From Cloacibacillus sp. An23 (GTDB lineage Bacteria > Synergistota > Synergistia > Synergistales > Synergistaceae), in contig NZ_NFJQ01000009.1 of NCBI RefSeq assembly GCF_002159945.1, forward strand, positions 1 to 64,000: DNA of 64,000 nucleotides, read 5' to 3'. Position numbers and translations under genes: made by a program. Within the stretch, counting starts at the first letter, position 1. Each line of letters starts with the position of its first letter. Under the pieces are notes generated by a model. It was not told the origin of the DNA. It ran no database searches and saw only the letters and a list, made by a program, of their open reading frames with translations. Shown here one piece after another: positions 8,181-16,062 of this stretch.

Positions 8181-8693
8181 ATGAGACCAATACTGACTTT
8201 AGCCGCAGCCCTGACCGCAGCGCTCGGCCTCGCCGTCTGCGCGCAGGCCGCGCCCGTCCGCGCCGCCTCCGACGGCGCGCAGATCCAGCGTGAAAACACC
8301 GCGATGCCGACGCGCGTCGCGCCCGAGAACGGCACGAAGATAATCATGCACTTCGGCGACACAGTCATCCCCGGCGTGCTCAACGACGGCGAGACGGCGC
8401 GCGCCCTCGTCAAAATGCTTCCCTACAAGGTGCGCGTCAGCCGCTACTCGCACGACTTCTGCGGCGTCATGGACGACGCGCTCCCGTACAAAGAAGAGGA
8501 CGTACACTACGGCTGGCTCAACGGCGACATAGACTTCGCCGCAGACGCGGACTACTTCACGATACTCTTCGACGACGAGGAAAATTCCGAACAGTACGGC
8601 TATCAGGTCAACATCGGCGTGATAACCTGCGAACTGTCGAAGATAGCGGCGCTCGAAGGCAGCTATGAAGTTCTGATAGAGCTTGCGGAATAA
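8181..8693 (+). CDS. Exported cyclophilin-like fold protein
   Basis: 170 aa. Residues 1-25 form a signal peptide (basic start, Ala/Leu core, cleavage near AQA-A). The mature part holds a cyclophilin-like beta-barrel domain of the type often encoded beside flavodoxin-like reductases: KIIMHFGDTVIPGVLND, ARALVKMLPYKVRVSR, and later GDIDFAADADYFTILFDD and YQVNIGVITCELSKI. GAGGAAAAAGAG precedes the ATG. Its pairing with the FMN reductase upstream supports the assignment. Enzymatic activity is not established for this group. Confidence 0.72.
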   Translation: MRPILTLAAALTAALGLAVCAQAAPVRAASDGAQIQRENTAMPTRVAPENGTKIIMHFGDTVIPGVLNDGETARALVKMLPYKVRVSRYSHDFCGVMDDALPYKEEDVHYGWLNGDIDFAADADYFTILFDDEENSEQYGYQVNIGVITCELSKIAALEGSYEVLIELAE

Positions 8694-8729
8694 CGGCGCG
8701 CCGCTCAGCGCAAATCAAAAATACACAAG

Positions 8730-8761
8730 CCCCCGCTCCGCACGACGGCGCGGGGGTTTTT
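8730..8761 (+). terminator. Rho-independent terminator
   Basis: CCCCCG (8730-8735) pairs with CGGGGG (8751-8756), followed by T5. It closes the flavin reductase / cyclophilin-like unit. Confidence 0.85.
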
Positions 8762-8932
8762 GCGGCTTCGCGTGAGACGCATCAGTGTGTATAATCAAGG
8801 CGCGCCGTTTGCGGATAGTTTCTTCGGTGTTTTCACGCGCGGCTTTCGTGAGTGAAAAATTGTCGGAGGGCGGAGAAAATCAAATGCACGCGGAGCGGCG
8901 CGTAAACGGAGACGCGTGGGGAGGCGTTCAAA

Positions 8933-10042
8933 ATGCTTGATCACAGATGCCCGCAGTGCGGGCGCCGGCTCGGCTACGAGGGGCTGTGCTGGCTCTGCCG
9001 CGCGGAAGAGAAGCGGCGCGAGGCGCAGTCTTGGACCGCGGAGCAGATTGCGGAAAAACAGCGGAAGATAATCAAAAACATAACGGCGCTCGACGACTGG
9101 GACTCGCCGGAATGCGAGGACTTCTGGAGCCTGCTCTCGTATCACGGCGCGCCGGCGCCCGAGATGCAGCGCGCGGCGCTCGCGGCGGGAGTTTTCGGCT
9201 TTGAGCAAGTTTATTACCACGCTCCGTCGGACGTGGGCGCGGGGCTGGCTAAGGCGCTGATGGAGACTAAATCGCCGCACGAGGCGGGCTATTTGATGTG
9301 CTGCCTCGCGATGCAGGGCGGGGACGAGGCTCTCGCGGCTCTGCTCGAGCTTGAGCGCAGCCCGCGCGCGTGGCGCAAAAAACTGTACGTAGACCCGTCC
9401 ATATACGCCGAGTGCGGAGGCTGGACATTCGGCAAAGAGGGGCGGCGGCGCGAGCTCGTATTCGGGCGCTGTATCCCGCTCGTAAAAGGAACGCCCGGCG
9501 CAAACGAGCCGGCGCGCCTCATGCGTCCGCGCGAGGACTTCTGCCCGCACTGCGGCTGCCGTATGGTGGACGCGGTGATTCTCGACGGCCGCGACGAGCG
9601 GCTGCGTTTCCTCGGCGTGGACGGCGTGATAACCGCCGCCTGCTGTCCGAACTGCGTCGCCTTTACGGAGGGCGCCTTCACGCGCTTCGACCCGCGCGGG
9701 GGCGGCGAACCTCTGCCGGGAACGCTCATGCTCGACGATATTGAGAATTATCTTGGCGACGAAGGGCTTGCGGAGATTACAAACAATAGGCTCGTCCTCG
9801 CGGAGCGCTTCGAGCCGCCATTCTACGGCGCGTACTACGAGGGCGTGAGCACTATAGGCGGCTTCGCGAACTGGGTGCAGGACTGGCAGTATCTCGAATG
9901 TCCCGAGTGCGGCAGGCCGATGAAATACGCAGCGCAGATAGAGTGGGATATGCTATTTGATGAGTACGGCGGCGAAGGGACGCTCTATCTTGAAATATGC
10001 CCCGACTGCCATATTGCGGGGCTGCTGCACCAGCAGACGTAG
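8933..10042 (+). CDS. Zinc-ribbon protein with YwqG/DUF1963-like C-terminus
   Basis: 369 aa, cytosolic. It opens with CPQCGRRL and CWLC (residues 6-9 and 19-22), a treble-clef or zinc-ribbon pair. A second pair (CPHCGC and CCPNC) lies in the middle, and a third (CPECGRPM and CPDC) near the C-terminus. The region from STIGGFANWVQD through YAAQIEWD resembles the closing part of DUF1963 (YwqG) proteins, a group found among immunity and housekeeping proteins of unknown mechanism. I infer a structural zinc protein, not an enzyme. The downstream gene starts 21 bases later and is probably co-transcribed. Confidence 0.6.
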   Translation: MLDHRCPQCGRRLGYEGLCWLCRAEEKRREAQSWTAEQIAEKQRKIIKNITALDDWDSPECEDFWSLLSYHGAPAPEMQRAALAAGVFGFEQVYYHAPSDVGAGLAKALMETKSPHEAGYLMCCLAMQGGDEALAALLELERSPRAWRKKLYVDPSIYAECGGWTFGKEGRRRELVFGRCIPLVKGTPGANEPARLMRPREDFCPHCGCRMVDAVILDGRDERLRFLGVDGVITAACCPNCVAFTEGAFTRFDPRGGGEPLPGTLMLDDIENYLGDEGLAEITNNRLVLAERFEPPFYGAYYEGVSTIGGFANWVQDWQYLECPECGRPMKYAAQIEWDMLFDEYGGEGTLYLEICPDCHIAGLLHQQT

Positions 10043-10063
10043 GAGCGGAGGCGGGCGCATTAT

Positions 10064-10738
10064 ATGGGAAGAGACGAATACGCGGAGTTCTCCGAAGGGC
10101 TGCGCCGCTACGCCGCGCTCTACGAACGCGGCCTGAAAAAACAGGCCAATGCGTACATCGCGGACTTCGTCCAAAAATTTGAGAAAGACAAACCGGAGGC
10201 GGAACGGGACGCGCTCCTTTTCCGCTTCTGCTTCGACATCTGCGACGGCGGCAAATTTGCAGAACTGACCGAGCGCGGCGACGGCCTCCTGCCGCACGCG
10301 CTCGCGCGCGTCGTCTGGGACTATCTTATAAAAAAGTGCGCGGAGCGCAAAATGCCGCAAATGCGCTGGATCTTCCAGCTTTTCCGCAACAATCCTTTCG
10401 CTTTCGCGCCGTGCGGCGAACCCGACGTATATGAAATCCTCGAAGAAGCCTACGAAAGCCCGGAACGCGACGACAAGACCGCGGAGCTGTGGCTGCGCGA
10501 GCTGCTGCGCCGGCTGGACTACGGTTCGCACGAATTTCCCGCGTGCGGCCTCATATCGCGCGAATATTACGAAAAGACCGCAGCGGCGGCGGAGCGAGTG
10601 ATCGAAGAAAACGCCGTGGAGGCGGAGCTAGCCTCAGCGCTCGAATATTACAGGAAGCTGTACCGCTGTTATGAAGAATACAGGCAGAGCGGCGGAAGTA
10701 AGGATTTTTACAAACTCTGCAAAGATGCCGGAATATGA
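10064..10738 (+). CDS. Uncharacterised helical protein
   Basis: 224 aa. I do not recognise a family. The protein is almost entirely amphipathic helix, rich in Glu, Arg, Lys and aromatic residues, with no signal peptide or membrane segment. Segments such as QANAYIADFVQKFEKD and ALEYYRKLYRCYEEYRQSG look like a TPR-like helical array. GGAGGCGGG precedes the ATG. It follows the zinc-ribbon gene closely, so a shared role is likely but unknown. Confidence 0.6.
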   Translation: MGRDEYAEFSEGLRRYAALYERGLKKQANAYIADFVQKFEKDKPEAERDALLFRFCFDICDGGKFAELTERGDGLLPHALARVVWDYLIKKCAERKMPQMRWIFQLFRNNPFAFAPCGEPDVYEILEEAYESPERDDKTAELWLRELLRRLDYGSHEFPACGLISREYYEKTAAAAERVIEENAVEAELASALEYYRKLYRCYEEYRQSGGSKDFYKLCKDAGI

Positions 10739-10828
10739 ACGTCCTCTGCGGTGCGGAGGGAAAGCCGCTTCGTCATTGCTTCCGCGCCGTAAATGCGGAG
10801 ACCGAAGCGGGCGATACAAAAAAAAAAA

Positions 10829-10853
10829 GCGGCGCTTTGCAGCGCCGCCTTTT
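10829..10853. terminator. Bidirectional terminator
   Basis: GCGGCGCT (10829-10836), TTGC loop, AGCGCCGC (10841-10848), then CTTTTT on plus and an A-run on the other side that reads as T on minus. It serves the convergent helical-protein gene and rubrerythrin. Confidence 0.85.
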
Positions 10854-10864
10854 TATCAGTTCAA

Positions 10865-11347
10865 CTAGAACTTCTTGAACATCGAGGCCTTCGCGCCGCA
10901 GATGGGGCAGGCTTCCTCGGTCTTGCCCTTGTGGATGTAGCCGCAGAAGGGGCAGAGGTAGTAGTCGGCGTCGCCGTCGATGTCGGCGAGGGCCTCTTTG
11001 TAAAGCTGCGCATGTACCTTCTCGGCCTCGTTGGCGAGGTGGAAGACGCGGGCCGCGGTCTTGTCGCCCTCGGCTTCGGCTTCCTTTATCATCGGCGGGT
11101 ACATCTCTGTGAATTCGTAGGTCTCGCCGTTGATGGCGGCCTGGAGGTTCTCGGCGGTGGTGCCTACGCCGCCGTTGGCGCGGAACTCGGCGAAAGCGTG
11201 GATCTGCTCGGCCTCGGCCGCGGCGCGGAAGAGCTTCGCCGCGCCCTTGTGTCCTTCTTTCTCAGCCTGCTCGGCGAACATGAGATACTTGCGGTTGGCC
11301 TGGGACTCCCCGGCGAACGCTGTAGCGAGATTATCTTTTGTCGACAT
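10865..11347 (-). CDS. rbr: Rubrerythrin
   Basis: 160 aa non-haem iron peroxidase that removes hydrogen peroxide in anaerobes. The four-helix ferritin-like domain (1-120) carries the di-iron ligands: Glu14, Glu47 with His50, Glu81, and Glu107/Glu109 with His112. The C-terminal rubredoxin domain has Cys132-Cys135 and Cys147-Cys150 (CPFC, CPIC) for one iron. Length and domain order are usual for the short rubrerythrin class. AAGGAGG sits before the ATG. Single-gene unit with its own promoter and terminator; a palindrome over the -10 suggests redox control. Confidence 0.95.
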   Translation of the reverse strand: MSTKDNLATAFAGESQANRKYLMFAEQAEKEGHKGAAKLFRAAAEAEQIHAFAEFRANGGVGTTAENLQAAINGETYEFTEMYPPMIKEAEAEGDKTAARVFHLANEAEKVHAQLYKEALADIDGDADYYLCPFCGYIHKGKTEEACPICGAKASMFKKF

Positions 11348-11432
11348 AAAAATTTTCCTCCTTAAGAGCTCTTTATACTATTGCTTTTCCCACACATTTA
11401 ACGCGCCTTAGAACACGTTATCTAAAACGATT

Positions 11433-11450
11433 ATTAGTTTAATGTCTAAT
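11433..11450. promoter_or_regulatory. Palindrome overlapping the rubrerythrin -10
   Basis: ATTAG (11433-11437) and CTAAT (11446-11450) flank an AT-rich 8-base centre and cover the -10 hexamer. The composition resembles Fur/PerR-class operators, but the match is not exact, so the regulator is unassigned. Confidence 0.35.
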
Positions 11451-11464
11451 GGCGTTTTTGTCAA
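11436..11464 (-). promoter_or_regulatory. Promoter of rubrerythrin
   Basis: Minus strand: perfect -35 TTGACA (11459-11464), 17-base spacer, -10 TAAACT (11436-11441). It lies about 90 bases before the ATG. Confidence 0.6.
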
Positions 11465-11485
11465 GCGGCGTGAAATTTCCGCCGT

Positions 11486-12013
11486 TTAATATTCTATGCC
11501 GGCGCGCGCCTGTATCCCATCGCTGTACGGATGCTTGATCTCGCGCATTTCCGTCACGAGCTGCGCCGTTTTTATGAAAATCTCCGGCGCGTTTCGCCCC
11601 GTCAGCACGACCTCCGTTCCCTCCGCCTTTTTCGCGAGGACTTCCGCGACCTCCTCGGCTTTGAGAAGGCCGAAGTCCGCCGCCACGTTTATCTCGTCGA
11701 GTACGACGAGGTCGTATTCGCCCGAGCTGACGAATTCCGCCGCAGCTTCGAGGCCGCGCCGCGCCTCGGCGAAATCTTCCTCAGTCTCGTCGCCCTTGAA
11801 TATGCAGTGAGCGCGCCCCGTGCGTATGTGCGTGACGCCGGGAAGCATGGCGAGCGACGTTATCTCGCCGTATATGGGGCTTCCCTTCATGAACTGCACG
11901 AAGGCGATCTTCGCGCCGCGTCCGGCGGCTCGCAGCGCGAGGCCGAGCGCCGCCGTCGTCTTGCCCTTGCCGTCTCCCGTGTAGACCTGTATCAGCCCTT
12001 TTTCGCCTAGCAT
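11486..12013 (-). CDS. cobO: Cob(I)yrinic acid a,c-diamide adenosyltransferase
   Basis: 175 aa. It transfers the adenosyl group of ATP to the cobalt of corrinoids, making coenzyme B12 forms. The Walker A loop GDGKGKTT spans residues 13-20; VVLDEINVAADFGLL is the Walker B region, and ELVLTGRNAP-type sequence (EVVLTGRNAPEIF) follows, all as in CobO/BtuR. I start at the ATG at 12013 (MLGEKG), because longer forms lack family resemblance. That ATG overlaps the end of nudC by 7 bases, so translation is probably coupled. No other cobalamin gene is adjacent. Confidence 0.92.
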   Translation of the reverse strand: MLGEKGLIQVYTGDGKGKTTAALGLALRAAGRGAKIAFVQFMKGSPIYGEITSLAMLPGVTHIRTGRAHCIFKGDETEEDFAEARRGLEAAAEFVSSGEYDLVVLDEINVAADFGLLKAEEVAEVLAKKAEGTEVVLTGRNAPEIFIKTAQLVTEMREIKHPYSDGIQARAGIEY

Positions 12014-12786
12014 TTTTCCGGACCTCCCCCGTGCCTGCGCACGAAATCCTCTATCAGCCGCGCCGATATGCTTACGCCGCGGTAGTAGTCCGGTATCTCT
12101 TCCGGCGCGAACCAGCGCACATCGCTGACCTCCGTCCTGTCCGGGCATATTTCGCCCGATTCCCATTCCGCGGTGAAGCCGAGCATGAGCGAGCGCGGGA
12201 ATGCCCACGGCTGGCTCGCGAAGTATTTTATGTTTTTTACGCGGATCTTAGATTCCTCGTAGACTTCGCGCGCGACGCACTGCTCGAGGCTCTCGCCGGG
12301 CTCGACGAAGCCGGCGAGCACGCTGTAGCGCCCGGGCGGGAAATTTACTCCGTGGCCCAGAAGTATCTTTCCGCCGCGCTCGACGCAGACGATTATCGCG
12401 GGGCAGATGACGGGATAGGCGAGCTCGCCGCATTTCGTGCAGCGCATCGCCCATTCCTTTTCGTCGAAGACGTTCTCCGCGCCGCATCTGCCGCAGTATC
12501 TGTGCGTCCTCCGCCAGTCCATATAGTGAAATGCCTTGCCGACGCGGAAGAACTGCTCCTCGCCGAGCTCGGCCCAGCAGCTCCGCCGCTCGCGCTCGGA
12601 GAACCCGTCGGGCAGCGCGGCGGCGCCGTCTATCTCGGCCCACTGGTCGGAGCCTCCGTCCCTGTCCACGAGCCCGGAGCTGACGGCCCTTTCCATGAGC
12701 GAGGGCGGAACCTCGCCCGCCTCCGGCACGCGCCCGCCGCCGTCCAAAATCACGCGCCCGTTACGAAACATATAGCACAAAGACAT
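12007..12786 (-). CDS. nudC: NAD(+) diphosphatase, NudC-type Nudix hydrolase
   Basis: 259 aa. It hydrolyses NADH/NAD+ to NMN and AMP; family members also remove NAD caps from RNA. A four-Cys zinc site is at Cys98, Cys101, Cys116 and Cys119. The Nudix box runs from GFVEPGE (159-165) to REVYEES (173-179). The NudC-specific SQPWAFP motif is at 191-197. Full length for the family. The gene overlaps cobO by 7 bases and is upstream of it, so the two form an operon, an unusual pairing with no obvious metabolic link beyond nucleotide chemistry. Confidence 0.93.
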   Translation of the reverse strand: MSLCYMFRNGRVILDGGGRVPEAGEVPPSLMERAVSSGLVDRDGGSDQWAEIDGAAALPDGFSERERRSCWAELGEEQFFRVGKAFHYMDWRRTHRYCGRCGAENVFDEKEWAMRCTKCGELAYPVICPAIIVCVERGGKILLGHGVNFPPGRYSVLAGFVEPGESLEQCVAREVYEESKIRVKNIKYFASQPWAFPRSLMLGFTAEWESGEICPDRTEVSDVRWFAPEEIPDYYRGVSISARLIEDFVRRHGGGPEKC

Positions 12787-12903
12787 TTGCGCCCCTTCTT
12801 TCCAGTCTTTCGCGGATATATCCGAGAGTATTGTACTGGACTTGGCGGCAAAAGAACACTATCATTTATACACCGTATTTTATTTTTTTCAGGAGGGCTC
12901 GTC

Positions 12904-13224
12904 ATGATCGAAAAATTTGAACACGTCACCGCGGAGACGAGGGCGAACGTCTATTTCGACGGAAAGGTCGTCAGCCACACCCTGTGGCTCGCGAACGGCG
13001 AGAAGAGGACTCTCGGCATCTTCATGCCAGGCTCATACGAGTTCGGCACAGCCGAAGCGGAGATAATGGATCTCACAGAAGGAGAATGCGAGGTGCAGCT
13101 TCCCGGCTCCGATGAGTGGAAACCGATGAAAGCCGGCGAGGCTTTCCGCGTCCCCGCGAACAGCAAATACGGCCTCCGCTGCTGCGTCCCGGTGCAGTAC
13201 GTCTGCGCGTATATCAAGGAGTAA
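12904..13224 (+). CDS. ppnP: Pyrimidine/purine nucleoside phosphorylase PpnP
   Basis: 106 aa single-domain cupin (DUF1255, YaiE family). Escherichia coli PpnP phosphorolyses several nucleosides. FEHVTAETRANVYFDGKVVSHT at the N-terminus, KRTLGIFMPGSYEFGT and the C-terminal FRVPANSKYGLR are family hallmarks. CAGGAGGG precedes the ATG at 12904. A hairpin at 13255-13284 ends the unit. The YjjG nucleotidase gene lies about 375 bases away on the opposite strand, which hints at nucleotide salvage. Confidence 0.9.
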   Translation: MIEKFEHVTAETRANVYFDGKVVSHTLWLANGEKRTLGIFMPGSYEFGTAEAEIMDLTEGECEVQLPGSDEWKPMKAGEAFRVPANSKYGLRCCVPVQYVCAYIKE

Positions 13225-13254
13225 CGGCGCGCGTTAAAGTAAAGATCGGACGAC

Positions 13255-13284
13255 GGCCGGGGCGTTGAGTTCCGGCCTTCGTTT
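13255..13284 (+). terminator. Terminator of ppnP
   Basis: GGCCGG (13255-13260) pairs with CCGGCC (13272-13277), followed by TTCGTTTT. Confidence 0.65.
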
Positions 13285-13292
13285 TGTATTTG

Positions 13293-13301
13293 TGGTATGA
13301 T
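13293..13301 (+). promoter_or_regulatory. Extended -10 promoter of the structured RNA
   Basis: TGG directly before TATGAT (13296-13301) forms an extended -10. The predicted start falls near 13307-13310, a few bases before the closing stem of the RNA. Confidence 0.5.
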
Positions 13302-13306
13302 TCTCC

Positions 13307-13593
13307 GCGACGGACTTTCTAGGTAAGGGAACTCGAAGCAGAAGGTTCTCCCATGGTGAGGTGAAGCCGTGCCGCGAGACTCAGACGGATCCTCTCGGAA
13401 ACGCCGCCGCAGATGGAGACATTTAAGACGGCGAGAGGGACGTACCTTCGGTGCCCAGATGCTCCGATACGTCCCCCTGTTTGACTTACTGCTGAGGATG
13501 CTTAACTTGGCCCTCAAGCATCTCCGGTAGCCGGACTACCAGAGAGTATTTTTGCAGCCCAGCGCCTCCACCGTCAAGGAGACGCGGTTTTTT
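13307..13593 (+). ncRNA. Structured non-coding RNA of unassigned class (6S-like closing stem)
   Basis: A non-coding stretch with its own promoter and terminator. The ends pair: 13315-13325 with 13537-13546 (10 bp with one bulge). Inside are local stems: 13327-13332 with 13345-13350; 13391-13397 with 13432-13438 (perfect 7 bp); 13439-13444 with 13468-13473 (extendable to 8 bp); 13497-13503 with 13516-13522 (perfect 7 bp). A small hairpin, 13526-13530 with 13536-13540, competes with the 3' arm of the closing stem. No open frame here looks coding. It lacks hallmarks of RNase P RNA, tmRNA and SRP RNA. A divergent 6S RNA is the leading alternative. Confidence 0.55.
13562..13593 (+). terminator. 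Terminator of the structured RNA
   Basis: GCGCCTCC (13562-13569) pairs, with one mismatch, with GGAGACGC (13578-13585), then GG and T6. Confidence 0.65.
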
Positions 13594-13598
13594 GCGCG

Positions 13599-14288
13599 TT
13601 ACAGCAGCCCCGTCACCTCGTTCAGATCACTTATCTCGAAATCCGGCTTCGCTTCCGTCGCGTTCGGCGCGCCGTCGGGGTTGTACCAGCAGGTTTTTAT
13701 GCCAGCGCCCGCGCCGCCCGCGATGTCGCTCGTCAGCGAGTCGCCTACTATCAGCGCGGCGGCGCGCTTGTCCTCGCCTATCTCGCGGAATACTGCGTCG
13801 AAAAATTCTTTCGCGGGTTTTTCGTATCCTATCCGTTCGGAGAGGAAGACTCCGTCGAGCAGTTTGCCGAGGCCGGAGCGTGCGAGCTTGCGCGTCTGCG
13901 CGGCTGTCGTGCCGTTCGAGGCGGCGTACTGCTCTATTTTGCCGCGCAGCGAGGCGACGAGTTTGTCCGCGCCGTCTCGGAAGACTATCGTGTCGCCGAG
14001 GCGCGTTTGATAGGCCGCGTTGAATTCGGCGGCAGAGGGGCCGGAGAGCCCTTCTGCCGCGAAGAAGTCTTCGAAGCGGCGCACGAGTATCTCGGCCTTC
14101 GCCATTTCGCCGCGTTCGAGTTTGCGCCAGTATGATTTGTTTATCACGGAATATCGCGCGAGAGCGCCGTCCGTACATTCGCCGAGGCCGAAATCCGCGA
14201 AGAGCGAGCGCATCGCGGCGCGCTCCGCAGCCTTGAAGTCGAGCAGAGTGCCGTCCACGTCCCAGAGTATCGCGCGAAGTCCGCCCAT
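13599..14288 (-). CDS. yjjG: YjjG-family noncanonical pyrimidine nucleotidase (HAD superfamily)
   Basis: 229 aa phosphatase that removes phosphate from pyrimidine nucleoside monophosphates, including damaged ones. HAD motif I is DVDGT (10-14), with Asp10 as nucleophile; motif II is SNGT (124-127); motif III uses Lys157; motif IV is VGDSLTSD (181-188). The helical cap between 15 and 90 and the sequence GYEKPAKEFFDAVF match YjjG. The gene stops 14 bases before the M48 protease gene on its upstream side, so the two may share a transcript reading leftwards. Confidence 0.88.
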   Translation of the reverse strand: MGGLRAILWDVDGTLLDFKAAERAAMRSLFADFGLGECTDGALARYSVINKSYWRKLERGEMAKAEILVRRFEDFFAAEGLSGPSAAEFNAAYQTRLGDTIVFRDGADKLVASLRGKIEQYAASNGTTAAQTRKLARSGLGKLLDGVFLSERIGYEKPAKEFFDAVFREIGEDKRAAALIVGDSLTSDIAGGAGAGIKTCWYNPDGAPNATEAKPDFEISDLNEVTGLL

Positions 14289-14301
14289 AGTCCGTCCCTC
14301 C

Positions 14302-14937
14302 CTATTCCGGAATGACCGCGTCGGGCTCGAGCTCGAGTATTTTGTTCTTGATGTGCAGCATACGGCGGTCGTCCGGCGGATGGGAGTTGAATCCGCTAGG
14401 CTGCGTCTTGCTGACGGATGAGAGCTTCTTGATAGCCATGTACATCCCTACCGGGTCCTCGCCCTGCGCGTGCGCGAGTTCGACGGCGTAGTCGTCGGCC
14501 GCTATCTCCTGCTCCCGGCTCCAGCCCGAGTTCACGAGGTTCGCGCCGACGTTGACGGCGGCCCCCGCAAGGCCGTCTCCCAGTATATTGCCTAGTATCG
14601 CGGCGGCGAGCGACAGGCCGGCGGCGCGGTTCGCGCCGCTCTGGTGGTGGTTCAGCTTCACGTGTCCGGCCTCGTGGGCGAATACGGCGTACAGTTCGGA
14701 CTCGCTGTCGAGCAGGTCGAGCAGGCCCGTCGTGACCGTAACAGACTGCCCGTTCGTGACCCAGGCGTTGGGAGCTTCCTCGTTTTTTATGGAGAACGGA
14801 AGCCCGGTCAGCCCTGTCGGCGCCGCCACTTTGTTCCAAACCCGCCTGGCCTGCTCGTGCGATAAACCGGCGTATGACGGACAGGCCGCCAGAGTGAAAA
14901 TCATCAGCGCGAATGCGAAAATTTTTACCGCTTTCAA
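14302..14937 (-). CDS. M48 family metalloprotease, exported (likely lipoprotein)
   Basis: 211 aa. A signal segment (1-19) ends in LAAC, a lipobox that would anchor the protein by Cys19; ordinary cleavage after SYA is the alternative. The zinc site is HEAGH at 88-92, with the third ligand in EQEIAADDYAVELA. GFNSHPPDDRRM near the C-terminus is typical of M48 BepA/LoiP-type periplasmic quality-control proteases. Short for the family, with no TPR tail. Upstream of yjjG with a 13-base gap. Confidence 0.88.
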   Translation of the reverse strand: MKAVKIFAFALMIFTLAACPSYAGLSHEQARRVWNKVAAPTGLTGLPFSIKNEEAPNAWVTNGQSVTVTTGLLDLLDSESELYAVFAHEAGHVKLNHHQSGANRAAGLSLAAAILGNILGDGLAGAAVNVGANLVNSGWSREQEIAADDYAVELAHAQGEDPVGMYMAIKKLSSVSKTQPSGFNSHPPDDRRMLHIKNKILELEPDAVIPE

Positions 14938-14984
14938 ATTTTTAGCCTCCTTCGCCGGCGCGCCGCCCGCCTGGGGCGCGGCCT

Positions 14985-15917
14985 TTATTTTTTGTGCTCG
15001 TGCGCGTACCAGCAGGCGAGTCCCTGAATGTTCAGCTCGAGGTCCCAGCGGTGCGCGCGCTCTATTTCTTCCATGCGCGAAGCCTGTCCGTTCTCCGTTA
15101 TCAGCTCGCGGTAAAGCTCGGTGAGACGGCGGCTCAGCCCTTCGCGTTCGCCGCGCGAGGCGACCGCTATCTCGACGTATTTATCGACGGATTTTTTAAG
15201 GCTTTCCGCTATCTCCGCGATGTTCGTCAGCGGGCCGAAGTGCGTCAGAAACACAGTCTCCGGCTCGAGCGATACGATGTGGTCTATCGTCGCCTTCATC
15301 GCCTCCGGGTCGAACTGCACCGGAGAGGCCGTCGGTATCGCCCAGCGTCCGCGCGTCCCGTCCATGCAGCTGTACGAGATGCCGAAGCCGTCGCCAGCGA
15401 ATACAGACTTCGTCGTTTTCTCGAAAAATATCATGTGGTGTTTCGCGTGGCCCGGCGCGTCATAGCATACCAGCCGCCTGCCGCCCAGCGTCAGCTCTTC
15501 TCCGTCCTGCGGCGCGAGCACGCGCTCCGCCGGGACCGGGATTATCGTGCCGTAGAGGCGCTCCGTCTCCTCGGGGCCGTAGACTTCTTTGACGCCTTCG
15601 ACTAGCTTCGCCGGGTCTATCATGTGGCGCGCGCCGCGCGGATGCACGACGAGCTTCGCGTTCGGGAACTCGCGCATGTACGAGCCGGCGCCGCCCGCGT
15701 GGTCGAGATGGACGTGCGTCACGCAGACGTACTTCACGCTCTCGCGCGCCACGCCGAGTTCGCCGAGGGCCTCGAGCACGCAGGGCAGGGACCTGTTGTG
15801 CGCCGTCTCTATGATCGCGGCCTCGCCGAGGCTCCTGACAAGATACACCTCGACGAAGCCCTCGCCCTCGTAATGGGCGTCTATCCCGTAAATTCCGTTG
15901 CCGTAGTCGTAAAACAT
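14985..15917 (-). CDS. MBL-fold metallohydrolase
   Basis: 310 aa. The metal-binding motif THVHLDHAGG lies near residue 66, a further His in the VVHP strand, a metal-bridging Asp in VFAGDGFGI, and a last His in VFLTHFGPL. Closest in layout to glyoxalase II-like hydrolases of unknown substrate; a helical C-terminal extension of about 80 residues follows the core. I start at the ATG at 15917, since GGAGGAG lies six bases before it. The in-frame ATG 27 bases further upstream has no such site. Confidence 0.82.
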   Translation of the reverse strand: MFYDYGNGIYGIDAHYEGEGFVEVYLVRSLGEAAIIETAHNRSLPCVLEALGELGVARESVKYVCVTHVHLDHAGGAGSYMREFPNAKLVVHPRGARHMIDPAKLVEGVKEVYGPEETERLYGTIIPVPAERVLAPQDGEELTLGGRRLVCYDAPGHAKHHMIFFEKTTKSVFAGDGFGISYSCMDGTRGRWAIPTASPVQFDPEAMKATIDHIVSLEPETVFLTHFGPLTNIAEIAESLKKSVDKYVEIAVASRGEREGLSRRLTELYRELITENGQASRMEEIERAHRWDLELNIQGLACWYAHEHKK

Positions 15918-16062
15918 GTAACTCCTCCAATATAATAATCGCACCTAATAGTAAGCCGCAGCGCGCCGGGCCGTCAACACCTTTATGCAGCCTGAGACAT
16001 CCGCGCCGCGCCGTGATAGTATGTAACGCGGACGCAAAAGAAAATTTTTGGAGGTGTTTTCG

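Noticed and set aside
13307-13593. Structured RNA as a riboswitch for a downstream gene
   Set aside because: The next gene lies on the opposite strand and the element ends in its own terminator, so there is no cis target on the plus strand.
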